64,000 nt of DNA from Ancylobacter amanitiformis. GTDB taxonomy: Bacteria > Pseudomonadota > Alphaproteobacteria > Rhizobiales > Xanthobacteraceae. A model generated the notes under the pieces. The model was not told where the DNA came from. It did no database searches and was given only the letters and a program-made list of their open reading frames with translations. Within the stretch, counting starts at the first letter, position 1. Each line of letters opens with the position of its first letter. Positions 1-7,348 of the stretch are shown here, piece by piece. The DNA is taken from contig NZ_JAUSVR010000005.1 of assembly GCF_030814815.1 (NCBI RefSeq), positions 1 through 64,000 of the forward strand, written 5' to 3'. A program made the translations under genes and the position numbers.

Positions 1-32
1 GCTCCCGCAGGTCAGTCGATAGAGGTCGGACC

Positions 33-539
33 ATGCGATGCTGGCCTCCGCCCAGCCAGCATCTTGAATCACAACTTCCCCAAAACTGGAATCCCCTCGA
101 TTCAATCAAACGCAGAAAAGCTCTAGAGGGGGGCGCTTTCGCCAGCTACCGCGATAGAGACGTTTGTTTTGAATTGAGCGCCCTTGGCCATAATGGCCGC
201 CGCCGCATTCCGCTAATGCGGGTGGAATGGCGCTCGCGCCGAGGTGGGCATTCCAATCAGCGCAAGACGGGATGCCAAGGCCCGTGGGCCGGTAAAAGGG
301 TTCCTGCAACCCATATCCATACGTTTGAGGCTAATTGGCTAACTGAGAAAGATCGCATGCGTAAGGGAGACCTTCCGTGCGCCGAGCCCATAGGAGAAGA
401 AATCCAATCATTTGAAGAGCTTCGCGCTTATGTCGGAAGACGCTTTAGAATCAATAACATAGTCATTGTGCCGCCCCCGGATTGGAGGTACGATCTGTTC
501 GATGAAGGCGATGGGCATCATGGCGGCAGAGACCGATAG
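33..539 (+). CDS. hypothetical protein, DUF6978-like
   Basis: First gene of a three-gene cassette, 168 aa. The ATG at 33 follows AGAGG at 21-25 with good spacing, so the start is supported. No catalytic motif is recognised. The middle of the protein has alternating basic and hydrophobic residues, then a HIHTFE segment near residue 93 and an acidic/aromatic C-terminus. That pattern (a basic beta-rich stretch followed by HIH plus aromatic) resembles DUF6978-type proteins, which I recall beside DUF1828 proteins; this is recognition from memory, not a search. The last 38 bases overlap the next gene, so the two are probably translated together. Codon use and GC are unlike the metabolic genes further on, consistent with transfer. 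The function is unknown. Confidence 0.55.
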   Translation: MRCWPPPSQHLESQLPQNWNPLDSIKRRKALEGGAFASYRDRDVCFELSALGHNGRRRIPLMRVEWRSRRGGHSNQRKTGCQGPWAGKRVPATHIHTFEANWLTEKDRMRKGDLPCAEPIGEEIQSFEELRAYVGRRFRINNIVIVPPPDWRYDLFDEGDGHHGGRDR

Positions 540-1254
540 GGCTGTTGAAGCAGTGGCCCGTGATTTGGTGCGCGCCGAGCGCATCAACGGTTCATGGTAC
601 CTCAATCTTCCCATGCTTTATCCTGACGGATCGTTCGTAACCGTTAGAATCGATCAGGCGCCGGGTGGAAGCGTCCGGGTGAGCGACGCTGGGTTCGCTT
701 ATCGTGAAGCTGACAGAGTTGAAGCCTCTCGCTCATTCCGGCGGGCCGCAAACGCCATCGCTGAGAGCGCGGATGTCTCGGTCGGTGATAAGTCCATTTT
801 CGTCGTTGCTCACATAGACGAGCTTGAGCGAGCTATCGCCGACGTTGCTCAGGCGTCTTGGAAAATCGCGGATCGAATTTGCCAGCGCGTTTGGGATGGG
901 GAGGGAGACGAGCTCCCGGCGTCCCTGAAAGATCGGCTAGAAAAGCTTTTCGGGGCAAGCAGCCTCCAAGAAGGCGCAAAGATATTGGGAAAATCAACAA
1001 ACGAGTGGGAAGTGTCAGCCGCTGTTAAGCTCCCTGATCACCTAGCGATTTTCCAAACTGTGCGCGACCACGCTAACTCGATATACCGGGCGGCGACCGC
1101 GTTTAGCGACATTTCGCAGCTTCCATCGCCGCCTAGGCTTATTGCGGTCGTGCAAAGCAAAGAGGCGCTTGGGAGCCGGATATCTCTTCTCGCCCCCGCG
1201 AAGGTTATTGAGGAAGAGCAGCCCGATTCCCTATTCCTAAGGGCAGCGGCATAA
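502..1254 (+). CDS. hypothetical protein, DUF1828-like N-terminus
   Basis: Second gene of the cassette, about 250 aa from ATG 502 (GGAGG at 484-488, rather long spacing). ATG 511 or 520 are alternatives, and the frame is open from a TTG at 466. The N-terminal third contains a motif of the type YPDGSFVTVRID followed by GGSVRVSDAGFAY, the pattern of DUF1828 proteins, where a beta-hairpin ends in an S-D-x-G turn. The C-terminal two thirds are mixed alpha/beta without a motif I recognise. It overlaps the preceding gene by 38 bases and the following gene by one base (TAATG), so all three look like one translational unit. DUF1828 has no established biochemical role that I can state. GC content is lower than in the rest of the window. 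Confidence 0.6.
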   Translation: MKAMGIMAAETDRAVEAVARDLVRAERINGSWYLNLPMLYPDGSFVTVRIDQAPGGSVRVSDAGFAYREADRVEASRSFRRAANAIAESADVSVGDKSIFVVAHIDELERAIADVAQASWKIADRICQRVWDGEGDELPASLKDRLEKLFGASSLQEGAKILGKSTNEWEVSAAVKLPDHLAIFQTVRDHANSIYRAATAFSDISQLPSPPRLIAVVQSKEALGSRISLLAPAKVIEEEQPDSLFLRAAA

Positions 1255-1454
1255 TGGCGATTTCGCTAGTGGAGGCTTTAAAGACCAATCGTTTGAGCGA
1301 TTTTATCGCCCAAGAAGAAGCGCGCGGCGTCGGATCGGCCGATAAGGCCGACCTAGACCGCACTCTTTCCGCCCTTATCAAATCGCCCCAATCAGAAGAT
1401 CGAACATCGCGTTCTTCATCTCGCGATGGTTCGACCGGAACGAAAACTCGCTGA
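1254..1454 (+). CDS. small hypothetical protein overlapping IS 3' end
   Basis: Third gene of the cassette, 66 aa, starting at an ATG that shares a base with the TAA of the previous gene. The first 43 residues (MAISLVEALKTNR..., FIAQEEARG) look like a genuine amphipathic helical protein. The last 25 or so residues (from SPQSEDRTSRS on) are encoded by DNA that is antisense to the 3' end of the IS1595 transposase, a 77 bp convergent overlap. Either the IS cut this gene and supplied a new C-terminus, or the cassette travels with the IS and the overlap is native. I lean slightly to the second, because I recall short proteins of this kind ending in similar serine/arginine-rich tails next to IS1595 transposases. 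Function unknown. Confidence 0.45.
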   Translation: MAISLVEALKTNRLSDFIAQEEARGVGSADKADLDRTLSALIKSPQSEDRTSRSSSRDGSTGTKTR

Positions 1455-2256
1455 GATAGCGGCCCATGTACTTTCCGCTGACGTGAATATGCGTCGAGCG
1501 GACGGACGCCTTGAACAGGCGCCAGAAGGCCTCGACGCTGTTCGTGCTGTGCGTCGCGCCATGGCGGTAATCGTAATAGGCCCACTCCTTGGCGCCATGC
1601 TTGACCGAGCCGTGCACGTAGCCGTCTCCGGTGAGTAAGCCGTAGGACATCAGTTCGTCGGTGGACACGACGGAGCCCGGCTCAACGTTCCGGTTCACCA
1701 CATCGCGAAGGGTGGCCTTCTTCACGTCCGGGATAACCTCAGTCGTCAGGCGCCCGCCGCGCTCTTTCATCCCCATGACGATGGTCTTGCCCGCAGCGCC
1801 ACGGCCACGCTTGCCGGGACGATGACCGCCGACGTAAGCCTCGTCCGCTTCAACGTGCCCCTGGAGCATCGCGAAGCCGTCCGCCTTCTCCATAAGCTGG
1901 CGGATTTGCTGGCCCATGCGCCATGCGGTCTTGTAGGTGACGCCAAGGGCGCGCTCCAGCTCCTTGCCGGAAACGCCGTGGCGGGTCACAACGAACAGAT
2001 AGATCGCATAGAACCACGTCTGGAGCGACGTGCGGCTGTCCTGAAAGATCGTGCCCGCGCAGGGATACACATGAACGCCACAAGCGGCACACGCGAAGGC
2101 GCGACGGTCGGTGATCTTGTGGAAGGTCGCTTCCTTGCCGCAGCGCTCGCACACATGGCGCATGCCATAACGCACTTCCATGATGTGGTTCAGGCAAACC
2201 TCATCATTCGGGAAGCGGGCGAAGAACTGGCTGACGGTGAGCTTTTCGGACGACAT
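1378..2256 (-). CDS. IS1595 family transposase (ISXO2-like)
   Basis: 292 aa from the ATG at 2256, preceded by AGAGG seven bases upstream. The frame is open upstream to a TTG at 2280, but that codon touches the -10 box. The N-terminus has a zinc ribbon with CERC and CAAC pairs, followed by an HTH-like region (GVSGKELERALGVTYKTAWRM). The catalytic domain carries HVEADEAYVGG, then STDELMSYG and NSVEAFWRLFK, the D-D-N/E arrangement of ISXO2-like DDE transposases. Length and motifs are complete, so it may be active. It mobilises DNA by cut or copy of IS ends. Its 3' end overlaps the small ORF on the other strand. Confidence 0.93.
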   Translation of the reverse strand: MSSEKLTVSQFFARFPNDEVCLNHIMEVRYGMRHVCERCGKEATFHKITDRRAFACAACGVHVYPCAGTIFQDSRTSLQTWFYAIYLFVVTRHGVSGKELERALGVTYKTAWRMGQQIRQLMEKADGFAMLQGHVEADEAYVGGHRPGKRGRGAAGKTIVMGMKERGGRLTTEVIPDVKKATLRDVVNRNVEPGSVVSTDELMSYGLLTGDGYVHGSVKHGAKEWAYYDYRHGATHSTNSVEAFWRLFKASVRSTHIHVSGKYMGRYLSEFSFRSNHREMKNAMFDLLIGAI

Positions 2257-2590
2257 GGCGACAACCTCTATTGTCACCAATATGCCCCAAGCTCATACTT
2301 GCGTCAAGGGGATAATCGCCAATGTTTTTGCCACGATTATCACGCCACATACCTATTATATTGTGTCTAAATTTTTCAACACCTTCAATTGATACGCAAG
2401 AACCTATCAAGCTTGCTTTCAATAGCAATTCTATGCCGTGCCCAGTGAGGTGCAGGGCGGGTGGAAACATCTCCTGATCATATTCCCGCGACTCGCGAAT
2501 GGCATTCGCAGCATAGAGATAGCCTCTTGCCGCTTGAAGCCAGGCACGATGGTCGCTGACCGGGGAAAGTTCCTGCTGCTCATCTTCCAT
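2204..2590 (-). pseudogene. HEPN-like protein, 3' part replaced by IS sequence
   Basis: Begins with an ATG at 2590 that shares a base with the mutS stop codon (TGATG), so it is translationally coupled to mutS. Residues 1-83 are protein-like: AARGYLYAANAIRES, then LHLTGHGIELLLKASL and FRHNIIGMW. This matches the HEPN-like pattern of a helix with a G-x-G/H-x-IELLLK motif and a later H-N-I/L-x-x-L/M-W segment. After residue 84 the frame enters the inverted repeat and promoter of the IS and runs on to 2204 through transposase DNA, so the natural C-terminus has been lost. The missing part is not found at the other side of the IS within the window. HEPN proteins are often RNases or TA/defence proteins, but the R-x4-6-H ribonuclease motif is not visible in this fragment. 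Confidence 0.6.
2279..2307 (-). promoter_or_regulatory. transposase promoter
   Basis: On the minus strand TTGACG (2307-2302) and CATATT (2284-2279) are separated by exactly 17 bases. This is a good sigma-70 promoter directly ahead of the transposase ribosome-binding site. The transcript would start about 15 bases before the ATG at 2256, giving a very short leader. The TTG codon at 2280 touches the -10 box, which argues for the ATG start. Confidence 0.65.
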
Positions 2591-5436
2591 CACCCACCCC
2601 GCGCCACCCCCTTCAGCCGATACAGCGCCTCCAGCGCCTCGCGCGGGGTCATCTCGTCGGGGTTCAGCCCGGACAGCGCAGCCTTTACCGCTTCCGCCAC
2701 CGGGTCGGCCTTCACGATCGGGCCGGGCGCGGCGGGCGGGGGGGCGCGGTTGATGGCGGCGAAGAGCGGCAGGTCGTCGAGGATGCGCTGCGCGGGCGCG
2801 GCGCGGTCGGCGTTTTCCAGTTCCGTCAGCACCGCCCGCGCGCGCGCCACCACCATGGGCGGCAGGCCGGCGAGCTTGGCCACCTGGATGCCATAGGAGC
2901 GGTCCGCCGCGCCCGGCACCACCTCGTGCAGGAAGATCACCTCGCCCTCCCACTCCTTCACCTTCACCGTCGCGTTGACGAGGCGCGGCAGGCGCTGCGA
3001 CAGCGCGGTCAATTCGTGGAAATGGGTGGCGAACAGGCCACGGCAGCGGTTCACCTCGTGCAGGTGTTCGAGACTCGCCCAGGCGATGGACAGGCCGTCA
3101 AAGGTCGCGGTGCCGCGGCCGATCTCGTCGAGAATGACCAGCGAGCGTTCCGTCGCCTGATTGAGGATGGCGGCGGTCTCGACCATTTCCACCATAAAGG
3201 TGGAGCGCCCGCGCGCCAGATCGTCCGCCGCGCCGACGCGCGAGAACAGCCGGTCGACCACGCCGAGACGGGCCGACGTCGCCGGCACGAAAGAACCGGC
3301 CTGGGCGAGGATGGCGATCAGCGCGTTCTGCCGCAGAAAGGTCGACTTGCCCGCCATGTTGGGACCCGTGACCAGCCAGATGCGGCCGGAGGGCGGCTTG
3401 CCCTTGCCCCCCACGGGTGCCGAGAGGTCGCAATCATTGGCGACGAACGGCCCGCCCGAGGCCCCGTGATCGCGGCGCAGCGCCTGCTCGACCACCGGAT
3501 GGCGCCCCCCCTCAATGGCAAAATCCAGCCCGTCATTCACCTCGGGCCGCACATGGCCCTCATCCACCGCGAGCTTGGCCAGCCCGGCGGTGACATCGAT
3601 CACCGCCAGCGCCTCGGCGCAGGCGCGGATGGCGTCGGCCTGTTCCATCACCGCGACCACCAGCTGGTCGAAGATGCGCTGCTCGAAGGCGAGCGCGCGC
3701 TCGCCGGCGCTGGCGATCCTGGCTTCCAGCTCGGCGAGTTCGATGGAGGTGAAGCGCATCGCCCCCGCCATGGTCTGGCGGTGCACGAAAACGACATCGA
3801 AGGGCGGCTCGCGCAGGCGGTCGGCATTCTGCTGGCTGACTTCGACATAATAGCCGAGCACCGCATTGTGCCGGATCTTCAGCGCGCGCACGCCGGTTTC
3901 CTCGACATAGCGGCGCTCCAGCGCCGCCACCACGCGCCGGCTCTCGTCGCGCAGCGCGCGGGTGGCGTCGAGTTCGTCGCTATGGCCGGGCCGGGTAAAG
4001 CCGCCATCGCGCCGGTTGAGCGGCAATTCGTCGTCGAGCGCCGCGTGCAGCGTCACGGCCAGCGCGGGATCGACCGCGCCGAGCCGGCGGGCGGCCTCGG
4101 TCAGTTCGGCCGGGGCCGGTGAGGCGGCGATCCGGCGGGCGATTTCCAGCCCTTCACGCAGCCCCCGCCCGATGGCGGCGAGATCGCGCGGACCGGCCCG
4201 CCCGAGCGCGATGCGCGACAGCGCGCGGGCAAGGTCCGGCGCGCCGGCCAGCCGCTCGCGCAAGGCGCCGCGCAGGCCGGTCTCCTCGACCAGATGTTCC
4301 ACCGCGTCCAGCCGCCCGGCAATGGCGACGGGATCGGTCAGCGGCTCGGCGAGGCGGCGGGCGAGCAGGCGCGCGCCGGCCGAGGTAACGGTGCGGTCCA
4401 CCGCCGCGCACAGGCTGCCCGCGCGATCGCCCGTGGTGGTGCGCAGGATCTCGAGATTGGCGCGCGTGGCGGGGTCGATCACCATCGCCGCGCTGGACGC
4501 CTCGCGCTGCGGCCGGCTGAGCGGGGGACGGGCGCCGAGCTGGGTGCGCTCGATATAGGCCACCACGGCGGCGGCGGCGATCAGCTCGGCGCGCGAGAAG
4601 CTGCCGAAGGCCTCCAGCGTCGCCACCTGGAAGAAGCCGGCGAGCCGGCGCTCGGCGCCCGCCCCGTCGAAGCTCTCCTTCGGCAGCGGCGTCACCGCCG
4701 GCAGCGTGCGCCACAGCGCCTTGAATGCCGGCTCGTCATAGATGGCATCGGCAACCAGCAGTTCGGCCGGCTCGATGCGGGCGAGGTCGGCGGCGAGGCG
4801 CGCGGCGTCGGTCTCGGTGACGCGGAAGCTGCCGGTCGAGATATCGGCCAGGGCGAGCGCATAGACATAACCATCGCCCCGACCATCGCCCCGGCCGGCA
4901 TCCTCGCCCTCCCCGCCCTTCACCCGCGCGAGGCTGGCCAGCACGTTGTCGCGGCGGGCGTCGAGCAGCGCGTCCTCGGTGAGCGTGCCGGGGGTGACGA
5001 GGCGGATCACGTCGCGCTTCACGACACTCTTGGGGCCGCGCTTCTTGGCCTCGGCGGGATCCTCGATCTGCTCGCACACCGCGACGCGGTAGCCGGCGAC
5101 GATCAGCCTGTTGAGATATTCCTCGGCGCGCTCCACCGGCACGCCGCACATCGGGATATCCTCGCCCTGGTGCTTGCCGCGCTTGGTGAGCACGATGCCC
5201 AGCGCGCGCGCGGCGAGTTCGGCGTCCTCGAAGAACAGTTCGTAGAAATCGCCCATCCGGTAGAACAGAAGGCTGCCGGGATTGGCGGTCTTGATCTCGA
5301 TATATTGCGCCATCATGGGGGTGACGCGCTCGGCGTCGCCTCCCGCCTTGGGCGCGGCGGGGCCGGGCGCGGCGGCGGGGGCGGCGGCGGCGGCGGGGGC
5401 GGCGGCGGGGGCCGGCTTGTTCACGGGTACATTCAT
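2590..5436 (-). CDS. mutS: DNA mismatch repair protein MutS
   Basis: 948 aa, longer than the usual 850-900 because of an N-terminal Ala/Pro tract (residues 7-30). It recognises mismatches and small loops and recruits MutL for post-replicative repair. The mismatch-binding domain has [12 protein letters not shown] near residue 65, containing the conserved Phe-x-Glu. The ATPase domain near residue 690 has Walker [10 protein letters not shown], then the ST(F)MVEM motif, Walker [13 protein letters not shown] and the ATHFHELT switch. The C-terminal tail keeps the [12 protein letters not shown]-like dimer/tetramer helix. All key residues are present. The low-complexity start makes the exact initiation codon uncertain; MMAQYIEIK about 42 residues in is where homology begins. 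The stop overlaps the truncated HEPN-like gene. Confidence 0.97.
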   Translation of the reverse strand: MNVPVNKPAPAAAPAAAAAPAAAPGPAAPKAGGDAERVTPMMAQYIEIKTANPGSLLFYRMGDFYELFFEDAELAARALGIVLTKRGKHQGEDIPMCGVPVERAEEYLNRLIVAGYRVAVCEQIEDPAEAKKRGPKSVVKRDVIRLVTPGTLTEDALLDARRDNVLASLARVKGGEGEDAGRGDGRGDGYVYALALADISTGSFRVTETDAARLAADLARIEPAELLVADAIYDEPAFKALWRTLPAVTPLPKESFDGAGAERRLAGFFQVATLEAFGSFSRAELIAAAAVVAYIERTQLGARPPLSRPQREASSAAMVIDPATRANLEILRTTTGDRAGSLCAAVDRTVTSAGARLLARRLAEPLTDPVAIAGRLDAVEHLVEETGLRGALRERLAGAPDLARALSRIALGRAGPRDLAAIGRGLREGLEIARRIAASPAPAELTEAARRLGAVDPALAVTLHAALDDELPLNRRDGGFTRPGHSDELDATRALRDESRRVVAALERRYVEETGVRALKIRHNAVLGYYVEVSQQNADRLREPPFDVVFVHRQTMAGAMRFTSIELAELEARIASAGERALAFEQRIFDQLVVAVMEQADAIRACAEALAVIDVTAGLAKLAVDEGHVRPEVNDGLDFAIEGGRHPVVEQALRRDHGASGGPFVANDCDLSAPVGGKGKPPSGRIWLVTGPNMAGKSTFLRQNALIAILAQAGSFVPATSARLGVVDRLFSRVGAADDLARGRSTFMVEMVETAAILNQATERSLVILDEIGRGTATFDGLSIAWASLEHLHEVNRCRGLFATHFHELTALSQRLPRLVNATVKVKEWEGEVIFLHEVVPGAADRSYGIQVAKLAGLPPMVVARARAVLTELENADRAAPAQRILDDLPLFAAINRAPPPAAPGPIVKADPVAEAVKAALSGLNPDEMTPREALEALYRLKGVARGG

Positions 5437-5513
5437 GGCGATGACGCTGGCAGAGGCGGGCGCGGCGTTTCAAGCATCACGGCCGGTTATCCCCTCACTC
5501 ATTTAGGAGACGG

Positions 5514-5557
5514 GCGCCTTCCGGCGCCGGGAAGCGGCCCTACCGGCCGGAAGGCGC
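5514..5557 (-). terminator. stem-loop between mmcB and mutS
   Basis: GCGCCTTCCGGC at 5514-5525 pairs perfectly with GCCGGAAGGCGC at 5546-5557, a 12 bp stem with a 20 base loop, starting directly after the mmcB stop. There is no long T-run, so it may be a weak or factor-dependent terminator, or an mRNA-stabilising structure that separates mmcB from mutS. Confidence 0.45.
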
Positions 5558-5558
5558 G

Positions 5559-6017
5559 TCAAAGCTCGATGCCGCGCATCGCCTCGGGGTCCATCAGCCC
5601 CATCAGCCGGCCCGCCGCCGTGCGCGCCAGGCGCAGCGTCAGCGCCTTGCGCGTCGCGCCCGGCAGGGGGTGGCGCGGCGCCTCGCGGATGAGCCCGGCG
5701 CCGAACTGGTCGGCCACCAGCACGCCGGTCTCCTCGGGCAGGATGTCGAGCGGAAAATCGGGCGATACCGCGAAGAACAGCCGGTCGCAATGCAGGCGAT
5801 ACTCGACCCATTTGCGGTCGGTGCGGAAGTCGATGACCGAGGACTTGATCTCGATCACCCACACCTCGCCGCGTGCGTCGATCGCGGCGATATCGGCGCG
5901 CCGGCCCGAGGCGAGCCCGAATTCCGGCACGCCCATCAGCCCGCGCGCCGCGAGATAGCGCAGCGTCCCGCGCTGGAGGGCACGGGCCGTCTCGGACTGG
6001 CGCCCGTCGACGGGCAT
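5559..6017 (-). CDS. mmcB: MmcB family DNA repair protein
   Basis: 152 aa from ATG 6017; the frame is open upstream to 6170, but that extension is Pro/Arg-rich and family members are about 150 aa. The core is a PD-(D/E)xK nuclease fold: GRRADIAAID gives the conserved Asp, and EVWVIEIKSS gives the E-x-K pair, followed by DFRTDRKWVEYRLHCDRLFFAV, split here by position near residues 70-95. MmcB was described in Caulobacter as an SOS-associated protein of mutagenic and DNA repair pathways; the reaction is not defined. Upstream of mutS on the same strand, which fits a repair theme, though a stem-loop separates them. No LexA box was identified by eye. Confidence 0.85.
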   Translation of the reverse strand: MPVDGRQSETARALQRGTLRYLAARGLMGVPEFGLASGRRADIAAIDARGEVWVIEIKSSVIDFRTDRKWVEYRLHCDRLFFAVSPDFPLDILPEETGVLVADQFGAGLIREAPRHPLPGATRKALTLRLARTAAGRLMGLMDPEAMRGIEL

Positions 6018-6215
6018 CGTGAGCGGGCTGAGGGCGAAAGCGGGTTCGGACACGGCGGGCGCGATCGGGGCTTCACACGGGAGCCGTACTCTATCCGTTC
6101 CCGTGGCGGGATGGGAAGAGCGCGCGGTCGGCCGGATCGCCGGGCCGGGCGGCGACGGCTTACGGCGCACGCGCGATTGGTCTATAGGCGGGTCGACCCC
6201 GCCGGTATCCCTGCC

Positions 6216-6815
6216 ATGGCCGCATATTCAACCGACCCCGCACCCGACCCCGCCGACGGCGCGGCGGCCCCTCATGCGCCGCCGGGCCTGGTGCAATTGT
6301 TCCTCGGCTTCCTCTCGGTCACGGTGGTCGCCTTCGGCGGCGTGCTGCCCATTGCCCGCCGCGCGCTGGTGGAACGCTATCGCTGGGTGACGCCGGAGGA
6401 ATTCACCGAGTTGATCGGGCTCGCGCAGTTTCTGCCCGGGCCGAACATCGTCAATCTCGCGGTGGTGGTCGGCGGCCGGTTTCGGGGCCCGCTCGGCGCG
6501 CTCGCCGCCTTTCTCGGGCTGACCCTGGTGCCGGCGGTCGGCGTGGTGCTGATAAGCGTGGTGTTCACCCGCTACGGCGATATCGCGGCGGTATCGAACA
6601 TGCTGGCGGGTCTGGCGGCGGCGGCGGCCGGTCTCGTCATCGCCATGGCCGCGCGCATGGCCGAACCGCTCTGGCGGCACCCGCGGCTGCACAGCAGCGC
6701 CATCGCCCTCGCCGCCTTTCTGGCGATGACGGTCGTCAGCCTGCCGATGGCGCAGGTGATGGCCGTGCTGCTGCCGGCGGCACTGGCGCTCTCGTGGTGG
6801 GCGAACCGGCGATGA
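6216..6815 (+). CDS. chrA: chromate transporter, N-terminal half protein
   Basis: 199 aa from ATG 6216 (MAAYSTDPAP). Contains one CHR domain: LFLGFLSVTVVAFGG, then WVTPEEFTELIGLAQFLPGPN, the typical CHR signature, and four to five hydrophobic segments. It belongs to the short-chain CHR type, where two half-size proteins encoded side by side form the transporter for chromate (and possibly sulfate) efflux across the inner membrane. Its TGA overlaps the ATG of the second half by ATGA. Start chosen where the hydrophilic leader before the first membrane segment begins; the long upstream open frame is antisense to mmcB. Confidence 0.88.
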   Translation: MAAYSTDPAPDPADGAAAPHAPPGLVQLFLGFLSVTVVAFGGVLPIARRALVERYRWVTPEEFTELIGLAQFLPGPNIVNLAVVVGGRFRGPLGALAAFLGLTLVPAVGVVLISVVFTRYGDIAAVSNMLAGLAAAAAGLVIAMAARMAEPLWRHPRLHSSAIALAAFLAMTVVSLPMAQVMAVLLPAALALSWWANRR

Positions 6816-7342
6816 GCGACGACAGCCCGATCACCGCGCTGGTATTGCACTTCCTGCTGATCTCGCTGCTCGCGGTCGGCGGCGCCAACGCGGTGCTGCC
6901 GGAAATGCACCGGCAGGTGGTGGAGGTGGCCGGCTGGATGAGCAATGCCGAATTCGCCCGAACCTTCGCCATCGCACAGGCGGCGCCCGGCCCCAACATG
7001 CTGGTGGTGACGCTGATCGGCTGGCAGGTCGCCGGCGCGTGGGGGGCGCTGGCGGCGACGCTCGCCATGTGCGGGCCGACCTGCGTGCTGGCCTATATCG
7101 TCGGCGGTATCTGGCACCGCTTCCGCGAGGCGCGCTGGCGCCGGGTGGTGCAGGGCGCGCTGGTGCCGCTGGCCATCGGCCTGATCGCCGCCTCGGGCGT
7201 CGTGCTCGCGCAGGGCGCGGCCCGCTCGGTGCCGACCGCGCTGTTCACCGCGGCGACGGCGATCGTGCTGTATCGCACCCGCCTCAGCCCGCTCTGGATG
7301 ATGGCGCTTGGCGCCGGGCTCGGCGCGCTGGGCCTCATCTGA
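6812..7342 (+). CDS. chrA: chromate transporter, C-terminal half protein
   Basis: 176 aa from ATG 6812, which lies in an ATGA overlap with the first half; ATG 6794 is possible but less likely. A second CHR domain: LLISLLAVGGANAVLPEMHRQVV, WMSNAEFARTFAIAQAAPGPNM and about five membrane segments. The two proteins have related sequences in opposite predicted topology, as expected for short-chain ChrA pairs that work as a heterodimer. Substrate specificity (chromate) is taken from the family; no chrB regulator is nearby. Confidence 0.88.
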   Translation: MSDDSPITALVLHFLLISLLAVGGANAVLPEMHRQVVEVAGWMSNAEFARTFAIAQAAPGPNMLVVTLIGWQVAGAWGALAATLAMCGPTCVLAYIVGGIWHRFREARWRRVVQGALVPLAIGLIAASGVVLAQGAARSVPTALFTAATAIVLYRTRLSPLWMMALGAGLGALGLI

Positions 7343-7348
7343 CCCGGC

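Larger units (their letters stand above)
1378..2341 (-). mobile_element. IS1595-family insertion sequence, ends not resolved
   Basis: The element consists of the transposase gene, its promoter and an upstream end. The right boundary must lie outside the promoter at 2279-2307 and probably between about 2308 and 2345, where the HEPN-like reading frame stops making sense. GATAATCG at 2311-2318 and CGATTATC at 2334-2341 form an inverted repeat in this zone. The left boundary is unclear: a simple IS would end just left of 1378, but only a weak match to the right end (TTATC at 1375-1379) is visible there, and no 8 bp target duplication was found. The element may therefore be larger and include the three upstream ORFs as passengers, placing its left end outside the window. 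Confidence 0.6.

Noticed and set aside
1367-1390. Left inverted repeat and target duplication of the IS
   Set aside because: TTATC and a few scattered matches to the right end are too weak, and no 8-base direct repeat could be paired, so exact IS ends are not claimed.
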